Source of the DNA: Hyphococcus sp.
Lineage (GTDB): Bacteria; Pseudomonadota; Alphaproteobacteria; Caulobacterales; Parvularculaceae
NCBI GenBank assembly: GCA_028289605.1
Contig: JANQON010000016.1
Span: 1 to 64,000 of the forward strand
DNA: 64,000 bases
Direction of reading: 5' to 3'
The notes under the pieces were generated by a model. It did not search any database. It was not told the DNA's origin and saw only the letters and a list, made by a program, of their open reading frames with translations. Positions 1 through 8,892 of the stretch are shown here, in pieces (the first letter of the stretch is position 1; every line of letters starts with the position of its first letter). The translations under genes and the position numbers were made by a program.

Positions 1-1
1 G

Positions 2-1003
2 ACGCTGACGGTGACGGCGGACGCGTTGTCGAAGGTCTATGGCGACATCGACCCGACGCTGACCTATGGGGTGAGCGGTTTTAAATCGACGGACGACGCT
101 TCGATCCTGACCGGCGCGCTGATGCGGGCGATAGGCGAGAGTGTTGCGGGCGGTCCGTACGCCATCGGTCAAGGATCCTTGGCGACGAACGCGAACTACA
201 CGATTGATTATATCGGCGCCGACTTTGCGATTACGCCGGCGACGTTGACGGCGCGCCTGACCGGCGCCGTATCGAAAGTCTACGACGGAACGACGACGGC
301 GCCGCTTCACGCAGGGCACTACGCCCTTGCCGGAGTGATCGGTGATGACGCGGTGCGCCTGAGCGCTCCGTCTTCGGGCGCCTACAACAACAGCGACGCC
401 GGCGACGACAAGACGGTGAGCGCCGCGGGGCTTTCGATCTGGGGCGCCGATGCAGGCAATTATGTGTTGGCGTCGAACAGCATAACCGGCGCGGTCGGAA
501 CGATCACGCCGCGGCCGATAACGGTTGCGGCGCACGACAAGTCGATGCTCGAGGGCGAGGTTGATCCGCAGCTGACCTATCAGATGATCGCGGGCGAGAT
601 GGTCGACGGCGACGCCCTGACCGGCCGGCTGGTCCGTCAGCCGGGCGCGGCGGCCGGCGCCTACTCGATCCAGCAAGGCACGCTGACGGCGGACGGCAAC
701 TACATGCTGACCTTCGTTGACGGAACGCTGACGATCCGGCCGGCGCCCCGGATCGACCGACCTTTCCAGGGCGCTGATGTCGCGGCGCCGTATCAGGGCG
801 CTGACACCACCGGACGCGTCTATTTCTTCAGTACCGTGAGCAATACGCCAACCATTGCCAAGCCGGACGAAGCGAGCGACGAGGGCGACGGCCTGCCGGA
901 CGTGCGCGCATGCGGGGCGCCGGGCGTCGCGGAGACCTGCCGGAATCGGCCCCATCCCGGCAATATGGATCTCCCGCCCTATGTCAGCTACAGCGCGCGC
1001 TAG
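2..1003 (+). CDS. MBG/YDG-repeat adhesin, C-terminal part (5' truncated)
   Basis: The reading frame is already open at the window edge, so this is the last 333 or so residues of a larger protein. It contains successive MBG-type units of about 80 residues. They are recognisable by the recurring SKVYGDIDPTLTY, SKVYDGTTTAP and EGEVDPQLTYQM starts and by the ANYTIDYIGADFAITPA and GNYMLTFVDGTLTIRPA ends. These repeats are typical of the stalk of very large secreted filamentous-haemagglutinin-like adhesins, usually exported by two-partner secretion. After about residue 245 the repeats give way to a tail with two cysteines (DVRACGAPG, AETCRNR) that ends PPYVSYSAR. The tail has no membrane anchor or sorting signal I can see. 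The exporter and the N-terminal secretion domain would lie upstream, outside the window. Confidence 0.85.
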   Translation, partial: TLTVTADALSKVYGDIDPTLTYGVSGFKSTDDASILTGALMRAIGESVAGGPYAIGQGSLATNANYTIDYIGADFAITPATLTARLTGAVSKVYDGTTTAPLHAGHYALAGVIGDDAVRLSAPSSGAYNNSDAGDDKTVSAAGLSIWGADAGNYVLASNSITGAVGTITPRPITVAAHDKSMLEGEVDPQLTYQMIAGEMVDGDALTGRLVRQPGAAAGAYSIQQGTLTADGNYMLTFVDGTLTIRPAPRIDRPFQGADVAAPYQGADTTGRVYFFSTVSNTPTIAKPDEASDEGDGLPDVRACGAPGVAETCRNRPHPGNMDLPPYVSYSAR

Positions 1004-1078
1004 GCCGGCGTCGCTTGGTCCGCCGCGCAACGGCGCGACTTAAGCCTCGCGCAATCCCCCGGTTTGGAGCGGTACGGC

Positions 1079-1876
1079 CTAGTCTTTCGGCGTCAGGGCG
1101 ACGGCGCGCAGCGGCGCGCCCGAGCCGCCTTCGATCTTCATTGGCAGGGCGATCACAAAAGCGCCGGTCGGCGGCAGCTTGTCGAGATTGGTGAGGTTCT
1201 CAAAACCCGGCGTGTTGGCGGCGCCCATAATGCGATGGACGGGAAAACTCCTCGACAGGCCATAGTCCGTAGACGCTGTATCAAGTCCGAGGGCGCCGAC
1301 GCGCCGCTCCTCCACCAGAACGCGCACCGCCTCGGCGCCGAAACTCGGAAACGACAGCGCGGCCGGGTCGTCTCCGCCGAGATAGGCTTCCGCGTCCGGC
1401 CAGTACCGGCTCCAGTCGGTGCGCATCAAGACGATGGCGCCCGGCGCGATCTCCCCATGCGCCGCTTCGAACGCCGCCACATCCTCCGGCGCCAGGCGAT
1501 AGTTTCGATCGGCGGCCGCCTTGTCGGAAACGTCGATCACCACCGCCGGCGCCATCAGGCGGGGCAGGGGCACGGCCTCGGCGGTGTCGCCGTTGATGTC
1601 GAAATGATAGGGCGCGTCCATATGGGTGCCGCCGTGTTCGGGGGTCGAAATGGCGAAGGCGGCGTAAAACCCGTCCTCACTCATGCCTTCCGACAAGGTG
1701 GTCTTGACGAAGCCGGATTTTTCCGTCGGCCAGTACACGGTCTTGTCGTTATAGGGGTAACTGAGGTCGACGACGTTATACGCAGAAAGGTCGATCGGCG
1801 TCGGCGTCTGCGCTTCCGGCGGGGCGCACGCGGCGAGGGCGAAGAAAAGAGCGCATAAGAGCGTAAGGCGTTCCAT
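1079..1876 (-). CDS. cyclase family lipoprotein (kynurenine formamidase-like fold)
   Basis: The 265-residue protein carries the cyclase-family signature HGGTHMDAPYHF at about residues 81-92, which supplies metal ligands in bacterial kynurenine formamidases and related hydrolases. The ATG at 1876 is preferred because a GGAG ribosome-binding site lies just upstream. It also makes the N-terminus a clean lipoprotein signal, with Cys17 at the end of LAAC. A longer reading to 1915 lacks that logic. Envelope localisation is unusual for a tryptophan-pathway enzyme, so the substrate is left open. It is transcribed toward the adhesin gene and has no obvious operon partner. Confidence 0.85.
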   Translation of the reverse strand: MERLTLLCALFFALAACAPPEAQTPTPIDLSAYNVVDLSYPYNDKTVYWPTEKSGFVKTTLSEGMSEDGFYAAFAISTPEHGGTHMDAPYHFDINGDTAEAVPLPRLMAPAVVIDVSDKAAADRNYRLAPEDVAAFEAAHGEIAPGAIVLMRTDWSRYWPDAEAYLGGDDPAALSFPSFGAEAVRVLVEERRVGALGLDTASTDYGLSRSFPVHRIMGAANTPGFENLTNLDKLPPTGAFVIALPMKIEGGSGAPLRAVALTPKD

Positions 1877-2232
1877 AATGACTCCAAGGGCGACGGCGGG
1901 CGAGTGATCAATCACAGCGGCGCATCAGTGCGTGGCCTGTGACGAATGCACTACAGGTCTGCTTCGGGGTCCTTCGCAAATCGCGAAGTTCTGAATTTTC
2001 GCCCACGGCGTCTCGCGTATACGGCCGATGCGGTGCGACGCCCGGCGACGGTTGAATCGTCTTTGCGCAACAGATGCGGGATGCGGAGGCGGTTGGGCGT
2101 GACGAAGGAAGGCGGGCGGCGGACAGGGCACGCAAACACAAAGATAATCATTACGAAAAATGCAGTTTTCAACCGACTGTCTTCCGGTCCGTTATACACA
2201 AAATCAACGCCGCCGTCAGAGTCTGAAGGCGC
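1877..2232. other. intergenic region, 356 bp, divergent promoters
   Basis: This gap separates the divergently transcribed cyclase gene and the gene starting at 2233, so it must hold both promoters. Short open frames on both strands overlap each other, are arginine/proline rich and have no recognisable domain, so I do not call them. A TTATACACA sequence at 2192-2200 matches the DnaA-box consensus but stands alone. Confidence 0.4.
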
Positions 2233-2802
2233 ATGCATCCACCTGGCGTCCATTCAAATCTCTCCCTGCTGGCGCTGTCGAACGCGCCGCGCTTGCGTCC
2301 GGCGCCTGACCTCGCGGCGCGCGCCTATGCGAGTCGCTCTCCGTTCGTTGCGCACCCGCGGCCCGCGGGCGATGTGTTTTGTTCTAATGCGGAGATCCGG
2401 CGCATCGGCGAGCGGCTGCTCGATCACTCGCTGCCGCGCGCGGAATGGACCCACGCGGCCTGCTGCGCGGCGGTGATCTATTTTATGCGCGAAAAGCCGG
2501 AGATGGATGTGAAACACCGCATGCCGACCATGATCCGGGCGTATGACGCGGCGACGGGCGCGCCGGATGCGGATCCCGCCCGTTGCCATGAGACGATCAC
2601 CCAGGTCATGCTGCATGTGATCCAGCGGTTCCTCACGGTCGTCGATGAGCATGCGTCGCTGGTCGACGCGGTCAACCTCTTCCTGCGATCGCCCTTCGCC
2701 AGGATCGATTATCTGCTGTTGTTTTATTCCCGCGAACGGCTGTTTTCGGCCGAAGCGCGGCGGCGGTTTGTCGAGCCGGATGTGCGGGCGATGGCGCGGT
2801 GA
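2233..2802 (+). CDS. conserved hypothetical protein
   Basis: A 189-residue protein preceded by a GAAGG ribosome-binding site. From about residue 56 it matches a small family I recall only as conserved hypothetical: an ERLLDHSLPRAEWTHAA block, a YDAATGAPDAD block, an HETIT segment and a C-terminal YSRERLFSAEARRRFVEPD block. The first 50 residues are low-complexity and the true start could be further in. There are no membrane segments or known catalytic motif. It stands alone between a divergent promoter and the repeat-rich non-coding region. Function unknown. Confidence 0.7.
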   Translation: MHPPGVHSNLSLLALSNAPRLRPAPDLAARAYASRSPFVAHPRPAGDVFCSNAEIRRIGERLLDHSLPRAEWTHAACCAAVIYFMREKPEMDVKHRMPTMIRAYDAATGAPDADPARCHETITQVMLHVIQRFLTVVDEHASLVDAVNLFLRSPFARIDYLLLFYSRERLFSAEARRRFVEPDVRAMAR

Positions 2803-3310
2803 GGGGCGGTCGGCGGGTTTCATCAACATTACTCCTGCTACGAACAATAGGTTCAGGTCGCCGCGGCTACGGGAAAGCGCGAGCGCATGAAATGGAGAGG
2901 CATGCGAGGCGCAGTTGCATCCATTCAAAACAAAAAAGCGGACGCAAGCGCGCCTCGCACAGCGGCGTTAGACAGCGTCATCAATCGATCGCATTGCAGG
3001 ACCTGCCCGAGGGCTGGGCCACGGGGCGTTATCCCGCCTGGCCGCAAGGCTCGACTGCCATGACCGGCCGAGTGCGTCTTCCGTCCGTTACGCGGGAAGC
3101 CGCCTCGCGCGCCGCAGATCCGATCGTTGAGTAACGGGGAGCGCTCACCGCCTCTCCATATCGGACCCGACATCATTATAAGGGCGCCGGAAGGGGGGGT
3201 GCATAACTACGCACCGAATGCGGGATTCAGGGAAGAATATTCGGTTGCAGTTGTGGGGAGGCGGGGGGATTCAACTTTGTGGTTGGGGTGATTTCGCGGG
3301 TATCTTCACC

Positions 3311-3434
3311 GTCATCCCGTGCGCGCTGCGTCATGAAATGACGCTGCGCCGCGCACGGGATCTCTCACGGTAAACCTTTGGCAGGTCCCGGATCTGCAAC
3401 GCAGCGTTTCACGCTGCATTGCGTCCGGGATGAC
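3311..3434. repeat. palindromic repeat unit 1 (REP-like)
   Basis: A 124-bp unit bounded by the inverted repeat GTCATCCCG / CGGGATGAC. Inside the left half is a hairpin formed by CCCGTGCGCG and CGCGCACGGG around 3316-3358. The right half holds a second hairpin (CAACGCAGCG/CGCTGC type). This is the REP-like architecture often seen between genes in proteobacteria. Confidence 0.75.
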
Positions 3435-3465
3435 GAATTCTTTTTCGGTGGAATCCGCATCTCCG

Positions 3466-3585
3466 CCGCTCATTCCCGCGCCCGCGCGCGAAGGCGCGCT
3501 AACTATATTTTTGACCGCTTCGCGGTCGGGGCGGGAATCCATGTCACCCATTGCAATGGATCCCCGCGTGCGCGGGGATGAGCGG
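3466..3585. repeat. palindromic repeat unit 2, multi-branched
   Basis: A 120-bp unit closed by CCGCTCAT / ATGAGCGG. It contains a sub-stem ATTCCCGC / GCGGGAAT that encloses two hairpins, GCGCGC-GAAG-GCGCGC and GACCGC-TTC-GCGGTC. A further hairpin, CCCCGCGTGCGCGGGG, lies near the right end. Unit 4 has the same plan and nearly the same sequence. Confidence 0.8.
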
Positions 3586-3677
3586 ACAAACGAAAACCGG
3601 AAATCACCCCAACCAATTCTCACTATAGGCTCAATGAACAACCCTGTTCATGGAACCCATAACCAGCAGCCTTCAAT

Positions 3678-3749
3678 ATCATCCCGTGCTGTCAAGGGTC
3701 GCCAAAGGCGACCGCGAAGCGGCTCACGCCCTTGACAGCGCGGGATGAT
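3678..3749. repeat. palindromic repeat unit 3, near-perfect 21-bp inverted repeat
   Basis: The arms 3678-3698 and 3729-3749 pair at 20 of 21 positions. The 30-nt interior folds again into two small hairpins (GTCGCC-AAA-GGCGAC and CCGC-GAA-GCGG). The arms end in ATCATCCCG, similar to the end of unit 1. Confidence 0.8.
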
Positions 3750-3868
3750 GTTGGAAGCGGAGACGGTGGGTGAAAGCGGCGGGCGCGGGATTGGCGGAGG
3801 CAAGCAGAAGCTGAATTGCGGGACCGGCGTCCGGCAATGCAGGGCAGGAAGCTGCGAAAGTACTCCTT

Positions 3869-3998
3869 CCGCTCATTCCGGCGCCCGCGCGCGAAGGCGC
3901 GCTAACTTAAAATTGACCGCTTCGCGGTCGGGCCGGAATCTCCGGCGGCAGGCTCGGAACAAGTTTCACGAGATCCCCGCTTGCGCGGGGATGAGCGG
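3869..3998. repeat. palindromic repeat unit 4, paralogue of unit 2
   Basis: A 130-bp unit with the same outer closure (CCGCTCAT/ATGAGCGG) and the same two internal hairpins as unit 2. Its sub-stem reads ATTCCGGC / GCCGGAAT instead of ATTCCCGC / GCGGGAAT. That is one base pair swapped on both arms, so pairing is kept. A spacer of about 15 bp distinguishes it from unit 2 before the terminal CCCCGC-TTGC-GCGGGG hairpin. Confidence 0.8.
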
Positions 3999-4024
3999 GT
4001 GGGGGCTAATGGGGAGAGTATCTC

Positions 4025-4129
4025 AACCGCTCACCCCGGCGTAGGCCGGGGTCTGGTCAAACGAAAAGAGCGGGCGGCACCCGGCATGTTCTTCATGCTG
4101 GATTCCGGGTTTCGCCGGAATGAGCGGTT
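4025..4129. repeat. palindromic repeat unit 5
   Basis: A 105-bp unit bounded by AACCGCTCA / TGAGCGGTT. It contains a CCCCGGC-GTAG-GCCGGGG hairpin at the left end and a GATTCCGG-GTTT-CGCCGGAAT hairpin at the right end. The outer closure matches units 2 and 4, and the interior is different. Confidence 0.75.
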
Positions 4130-4264
4130 TGACGGACACCTCGGGACAAGTGGAGGAAAGACCGCGAGAACAACGCAACCCGCGCTCCCCGGCGAAAGCC
4201 GCCTACAAGACGCCTGTCACACTCAGAGGATTGGCGGATTATATCCGTCCTTCGGTTGCTTGGT

Positions 4265-6631
4265 TCACCGCCGCCGCCCCTTCGCCCCCCGCGGCTTGCT
4301 CCGCACATTGCTCACCGTCCCCTCGCTCTTCTTAATCCGCCCGTCGCTCGCGTCTTCAACCCGCGCGTCGATTGCGGACTGCCGCGCCAGCGGATCGTCC
4401 GCGACGGCGAGTTCGACTTCCTGCAGGCGCTTGATCTCGTCCCTGATCCGCGCGGCGTCTTCGAATTCGAGATTGGCGGCGGCTTCGCGCATTTGCTTTT
4501 CCAGGGCGGCGAGGTGGGCTTTGAGGTTGTGGCCCGGTCCGGCGAAATCTTCGCCGTCTTCGCCGAAGCCGGCGCCCGGTTTGGCGGCGGCGACGCCGCG
4601 GTGCCCGACAAAGGTCTGGCCGGCGGCGGCTTTGGTTCCTTCGTCGTCGCTTTGCGCGATCTCGGCGATTTTCGCTTTCACGGTCGCCGGCGTGATGCCG
4701 TGGGCTTCGTTATGGGCGAGTTGCTTTTCGCGCCGGCGTGTCGTTTCGCCCATGGCGCGCTCCATGGACCCGGTGATCTCATCCGCATAGAGAATGACCC
4801 GGCCATCCACATTGCGCGCGGCGCGGCCGATGGTCTGCACGAGGGAAGTTTCCGACCGCAGGAAGCCTTCCTTGTCAGCGTCGAGGATGGCGACCAACTG
4901 GCACTCCGGAATGTCGAGGCCTTCTCGCAGAAGGTTGATGCCGACCAGCACGTCGAAGGCGCCGAGGCGCAGATCGCGGATGATCTCAATCCGCTCCAGC
5001 GTGTCGATGTCGGAGTGCATATAGCGCACGCGAATGCCCTGTTCGTGCATATATTCGGTGAGATCCTCGGACATGCGTTTCGTCAGGGTGGTGACGAGGA
5101 CGCGCCCGCCCTTTTTCGCGATCTCTTTGCATTCGCCGATCACGTCGTCGACCTGATTGGTTTTGTCGCCGGTGACAGGGCGCACTTCGACGACCGGATC
5201 GACGAGGCCGGTGGGGCGGATCACCTGTTCGGTGAAGACCCCGCCGGTGCGCTCCAACTCCCAGCCGCCCGGCGTTGCGGAGACATGCACCGTTTGCGGG
5301 CGCATTTTCTCCCACTCCTCGAATTTCAGCGGCCGGTTGTCCATGCACGACGGCAGGCGGAAGCCGTATTCGGCAAGCGTCCGCTTGCGGTTGAAGTCGC
5401 CCCGGAACATGGCGCCGATCTGCGGCACGGTGACGTGGCTTTCGTCGCAAAAGATGAGGGCGTTTTCCGGCAGATATTCGAACAGCGTCGGCGGCGGCTC
5501 CCCCGGCTTGCGGCCGGTGAGATAGCGGGAATAGTTTTCGATGCCGTTGCACGACCCGGTCGCCGCCATCATCTCCAGATCGAACTGCACGCGTTGTTCC
5601 AGGCGCTGGGCTTCCAGGAGGCGCCCTTCCTCGCGCATGATCGGCAGGACGGTTTCCAGTTCCTGTTTGATCGATTTCATCGCCTGCTGCAGCGTCGGGC
5701 GCGGCGTCACATAGTGGGAGTTGGCGTAAAGGGTGATCTCTTCCAGATCGTCCGTCTTCTGACCGGTGAGGGGGTCGAATTCCTGGATCGCCTCGATCTC
5801 GTCGCCGAACATGGAGACGCGCCAGGCGCGGTCTTCATAGTGGGCGGGGAAGATCTCCAGGGTGTCGCCGCGCACCCGGAAGCAGCCGCGGGCGAAGGCG
5901 TTGTCATTGCGCTTGTATTGCAGGGCGACGAGGTCGGCGAGGAGCTTTTTGAGCGGGATTTCCTCGCCAAGCTTCAGCGAAAAGGTCATCGCGGTATAGG
6001 TTTCGACCGAGCCGATGCCGTAAATGCAGGAGACGGAGGCGACGATGACGACGTCGTCGCGTTCGAGGATCGCGCGCGTCGCCGCGTGACGCATGCGGTC
6101 GATCTGTTCGTTGATGGACGATTCCTTTTCGATATAAGTGTCCGTGCGCGGAACATAAGCTTCCGGCTGGTAGTAGTCGTAATAGGAAACGAAATACTCA
6201 ACCGCGTTGTCCGGGAAGAACGCCTTGAACTCTCCATAGAGTTGCGCGGCGAGGGTTTTGTTCGGGGCGAGAATCAGCGCCGGGCGCTGGGCCGCCTCAA
6301 TGACTTTCGCCATCGTAAAGGTCTTGCCGGTGCCCGTCGCGCCGAGGAGGACCTGGTCCCATTCCTCTTCCTTCAGGCCAGCGGACAGTTCGGCGATGGC
6401 GGTGGGCTGGTCGCCGGCGGGCTCATAGTCGGAGACCACCCTGAGCGGCTTCGACAGGCCGGAAATGGTCGGCCGCTCCGGGCGATGCGGCGTCCATTCC
6501 GAGGTCTGGACCTGGGCGTGATAGGCGGTCAGCGCCTCGGCGAAGCCGCCGGGCGTAATGTCTTCCTTGGGCGTCGACGGCTGGATGGTCGGCTTCCGCG
6601 CGCCGGGCTTGTATCCGGGTCTTGCTGGCAT
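4265..6631 (-). CDS. uvrB: excinuclease ABC subunit B
   Basis: The 788-residue protein is the damage-verifying helicase of nucleotide excision repair. It takes DNA from UvrA, inserts its beta-hairpin and recruits UvrC. Visible landmarks are Walker A GATGTGKT at 97-104 and the Tyr-rich beta-hairpin [10 protein letters not shown] at 150-159. The DESH box lies in [15 protein letters not shown], followed by helicase motifs such as [13 protein letters not shown] and [10 protein letters not shown]-terminal UVR coiled coil spans about 703-741, followed by a basic tail of about 47 residues. The N-terminus is about 58 residues longer than E. coli UvrB and looks disordered. An internal start is possible, but the reading frame favours the ATG at 6631. 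It is monocistronic. Confidence 0.97.
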   Translation of the reverse strand: MPARPGYKPGARKPTIQPSTPKEDITPGGFAEALTAYHAQVQTSEWTPHRPERPTISGLSKPLRVVSDYEPAGDQPTAIAELSAGLKEEEWDQVLLGATGTGKTFTMAKVIEAAQRPALILAPNKTLAAQLYGEFKAFFPDNAVEYFVSYYDYYQPEAYVPRTDTYIEKESSINEQIDRMRHAATRAILERDDVVIVASVSCIYGIGSVETYTAMTFSLKLGEEIPLKKLLADLVALQYKRNDNAFARGCFRVRGDTLEIFPAHYEDRAWRVSMFGDEIEAIQEFDPLTGQKTDDLEEITLYANSHYVTPRPTLQQAMKSIKQELETVLPIMREEGRLLEAQRLEQRVQFDLEMMAATGSCNGIENYSRYLTGRKPGEPPPTLFEYLPENALIFCDESHVTVPQIGAMFRGDFNRKRTLAEYGFRLPSCMDNRPLKFEEWEKMRPQTVHVSATPGGWELERTGGVFTEQVIRPTGLVDPVVEVRPVTGDKTNQVDDVIGECKEIAKKGGRVLVTTLTKRMSEDLTEYMHEQGIRVRYMHSDIDTLERIEIIRDLRLGAFDVLVGINLLREGLDIPECQLVAILDADKEGFLRSETSLVQTIGRAARNVDGRVILYADEITGSMERAMGETTRRREKQLAHNEAHGITPATVKAKIAEIAQSDDEGTKAAAGQTFVGHRGVAAAKPGAGFGEDGEDFAGPGHNLKAHLAALEKQMREAAANLEFEDAARIRDEIKRLQEVELAVADDPLARQSAIDARVEDASDGRIKKSEGTVSNVRSKPRGAKGRRR

Positions 6632-6723
6632 GAGGGCAAGATAGGCTGCATTGTCGGAAAGGGAAGGGAGCGGGCGCCGATTGTGGCGCGGGCCGCCCTT
6701 CGCCCGTGAATTGGGAGGCCGCC

Positions 6724-7227
6724 ATGGAGACCGTTTTGTCGCGTTGCCGCCGTTTACTTGCGCTCGCCCTCCTGCTCATGCCGGCGCCGGGCGTGAACGC
6801 CGAGCCGCCGAAGCAAGGAGAGAAGGGGACCGAAATGCCCGCAACACTCTACAGGCTGATCCTGCCGGTGGGCGACATCGACAAAGCCGCGTCTTTTTAC
6901 GGCGCTGTTCTGGGAAGCGACGGCGAACGCGTGTCGCCGGGCCGACACTATGTCGACGTCGGCGGCGTCATTCTCGCGCTCTACGATCCTGCGGCCGACG
7001 GCGACGATCTTGGCGGCGGATGGCGGCCCCACGAGAACCAATATATCTACATCGCTGTTCCCGATCTTGAGGCGACGCGGTCGCGCTCTGAAGCGGCCGG
7101 CGCGGCGAATGTCAGCACAATCGAGACGATGCCCTGGGGCGAGCGGCTGTTTTATGCGCAGGACCCCTTCGGCAATCCGATTTCATTTGTCGACGACAAA
7201 ACCCTGTTTACCGGAACCGAAGGATAG
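6724..7227 (+). CDS. VOC (glyoxalase-fold) protein with signal peptide
   Basis: The C-terminal part, from about residue 38, is a single VOC module: [20 protein letters not shown] at the start, [17 protein letters not shown] in the middle and [15 protein letters not shown] at the end. It resembles glyoxalase/bleomycin-resistance proteins. The ATG at 6724 follows a GGGAGG site and adds a hydrophobic signal peptide ending near VNA/EPP, which predicts export. A second candidate start, ATG at 6835, follows a GGGGA site and would give a bare cytoplasmic VOC protein. The metal-binding residues are not complete enough to name a reaction. It is divergent from uvrB. Confidence 0.8.
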   Translation: METVLSRCRRLLALALLLMPAPGVNAEPPKQGEKGTEMPATLYRLILPVGDIDKAASFYGAVLGSDGERVSPGRHYVDVGGVILALYDPAADGDDLGGGWRPHENQYIYIAVPDLEATRSRSEAAGAANVSTIETMPWGERLFYAQDPFGNPISFVDDKTLFTGTEG

Positions 7228-7330
7228 CCTGCGCGAACGCCGAAAGCGGTTTTTTAAAACACTGGGCGCGGGTTGCGACCCCGGCGGGCGACTTTGCGCA
7301 GAGCGCCGCCGCCGGGTTCGTCGCGCGGTT

Positions 7331-7789
7331 TTACTTCTCAAGCACGCCGGGCCAGTTGTCATTGGCGAGCGCAATGAACCCGGGAACGTCTTTCAGCCAG
7401 TCCTGCTGTACTTTGTCGTTATAGTTCAGATAAAGCTTGTCATCGACAATGGTCCAGTTTTTCGGATTGCCCCGGGCCGTGTAGCCTTGAGAAACCGCCC
7501 AAGCGCAGTAGCCGCCATATTGCGGCGCATACTTGGCCGGATCGGTGATAAAGGCGTCGCGGTTTGCGGCGGATGAGAACTTCCACACCGCGCCGTTGTA
7601 GTCGTATGTGAACTGATTATCCCCTTTCACCGGCTCTCCGACCGTGAAATAGGCGACCGGGTCGTGGCCGTCGACGGCGGTATTGTTGAAACGGCCGGTG
7701 TAGACCGGGTCCTTTGCAAAGGCGGTCGCGCCGAGGCCAAGGACGGCGACGGCGGCGGCGAATGCGGCCAGTAAACGGTGCAGCGTCAT
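7331..7789 (-). CDS. YHS domain-containing exported protein
   Basis: A 152-residue protein with a signal peptide (cleavage near AFA/KDP). The YHS-type domain begins VDGHDPVAYF and continues through FSSAANRDAF and KYAPQYGGYCAWAVSQG. This family is often annotated as YHS domain or tat-pathway-type conserved exported protein and is suspected to bind metal, but its role is unsettled. The start at ATG 7789 is supported by GGGAG upstream. A longer reading to 8122 would run antisense through the transglutaminase gene and is rejected. It lies downstream of, and may be cotranscribed with, the ATP-grasp/alpha-E/transglutaminase operon. Confidence 0.85.
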   Translation of the reverse strand: MTLHRLLAAFAAAVAVLGLGATAFAKDPVYTGRFNNTAVDGHDPVAYFTVGEPVKGDNQFTYDYNGAVWKFSSAANRDAFITDPAKYAPQYGGYCAWAVSQGYTARGNPKNWTIVDDKLYLNYNDKVQQDWLKDVPGFIALANDNWPGVLEK

Positions 7790-7908
7790 GTCAGTCTCCC
7801 TGTTTGGTTGATTGCGGTCTAGCGCGCGCGCCGTCGCGCGGCCAATCAAGTCCGCTTCACAAGCGCGCGATGTGCGCGACCGCGGGAGCCATCGACGACA
7901 AGCGCCGG

Positions 7909-8847
7909 TCAGCTGCTGATCGTCGGCGCCAGGGCTTTGACGTCCACGGTGACGTCCATGCCGAGATAATCGCTTGCCGCGCCGACGAATGATCCTTCCA
8001 GCGGCACTGCTTGCGCAGGCAGCCGCGCGACGCCGGTGCGGATGAGCTGGCCGGAGGCGACAAGACCATTGGTCGGATCGAACTCTATCCAGCCGGCGCC
8101 GGGGAGGAACACCTGCACCCATGCGTGGGTCGATCCCGCCCCCTGCAGGGCGCCGCCATGATCCGTGAGCGGATCATAAAGGTATCCAGTGACAAAGCGG
8201 GCGGCGAATCCAAGTTGTCGCACGGCTTCCAGCATCAGGACGGCGAAATCCCGGCATGAGCCGGAGCCCATCGCCAGGGTTTCCCGCGGCGGCTGAATGC
8301 CGGGCTCTTCACGCCGCTGATAGTCAAACTGTTGGTGAATCGCCGAGTTGATATGGGTGAGGATCGCCCAGGTGTCGTTGCCGCCCCCGGCCAGAAACGC
8401 CTCGGCCCAGTGTTTCATTTCGCCGGAGGGGGAATCGTATTCCGGTCGAATCAAGGCGACGAGGTCCGGCCACTGTTCCGCTGGGTAGACAAACGGAAAT
8501 CGCGCGGCGAACTCTGCAATCGGGAACTTCGGTTCGTGCACCGTCGAGCGGACGACGTTGAACTCACAAACGATTTCCAGGGTTTCCGACGGCGGCGCCG
8601 TCTCAAAGTCCATAATAACTTTCGAATTAGAGAATACGTCGTGAACCCAATGATGCGCCGATGTGGGATTGGTGTTGATCTCAAACGCGGTCAGGCGAAG
8701 GTCGTTCGCCTCATGGGGGCGAAACATGGCGCGGTGCTTACCGAACTTGACCGGCTTGGCGTAGCGATACCGAGTCACGTGGCGCACCTGTAGGAGGTCG
8801 GTCGACACGGTCGTTTTCGGATTCTCGATGGACGCCGCTGCGCTCAC
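7909..8847 (-). CDS. transglutaminase-like (BTLCP-associated) protein
   Basis: The 312-residue protein has an N-terminal beta domain (VRHVTRYRYAKPV, LRLTAFEINTNP) of the kind that precedes bacterial transglutaminase cores. The core supplies a Cys-His-Asp triad: Cys198 in GSGSCRDFAVLMLE, His241 in GSTHAWVQVF and Asp257 in WIEFDPTN. It could hydrolyse or transfer amide bonds, and the substrate is unknown. It lies 45 bp downstream of the alpha-E gene. Genes of these three families are commonly found together, which supports joint function, probably peptide ligation and remodelling. Confidence 0.9.
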   Translation of the reverse strand: MSAAASIENPKTTVSTDLLQVRHVTRYRYAKPVKFGKHRAMFRPHEANDLRLTAFEINTNPTSAHHWVHDVFSNSKVIMDFETAPPSETLEIVCEFNVVRSTVHEPKFPIAEFAARFPFVYPAEQWPDLVALIRPEYDSPSGEMKHWAEAFLAGGGNDTWAILTHINSAIHQQFDYQRREEPGIQPPRETLAMGSGSCRDFAVLMLEAVRQLGFAARFVTGYLYDPLTDHGGALQGAGSTHAWVQVFLPGAGWIEFDPTNGLVASGQLIRTGVARLPAQAVPLEGSFVGAASDYLGMDVTVDVKALAPTISS

Positions 8848-8892
8848 GACCCAGCCCCTTCATGCACGATAAACCGTCGGCGCGGCCGCGAC

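Larger units (their letters stand above)
2803..4264. other. 1.46 kb non-coding region rich in palindromic repeats
   Basis: No convincing gene lies between the hypothetical gene and the end of uvrB. Open frames here overlap on opposite strands and are broken by the repeats. From 3311 to 4129 there are five palindromic units, listed separately. A short perfect hairpin (GGTGC...GCACC) lies at about 3199-3216. From 2803 to 3310 I see nothing else beyond ordinary GC-rich spacer. Confidence 0.7.

Noticed and set aside
2192-2200. DnaA-box-like TTATACACA
   Set aside because: A single 9-mer with no second box, no AT-rich element and no replication genes nearby.
2799-3176. Opposing small ORFs (2799-3134 plus and 2925-3176 minus)
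   Set aside because: They overlap each other, have no ribosome sites and have no recognisable domain.
3311-4129. CRISPR-like array
   Set aside because: Units are unequal in length, palindromic and not separated by spacers of constant size. No cas genes are present.
4256-6709. An 817-residue open frame on the plus strand opposite uvrB
   Set aside because: It is antisense to a clear uvrB gene and rich in Arg, Asp and His with no recognisable domain. High GC gives long shadow frames.
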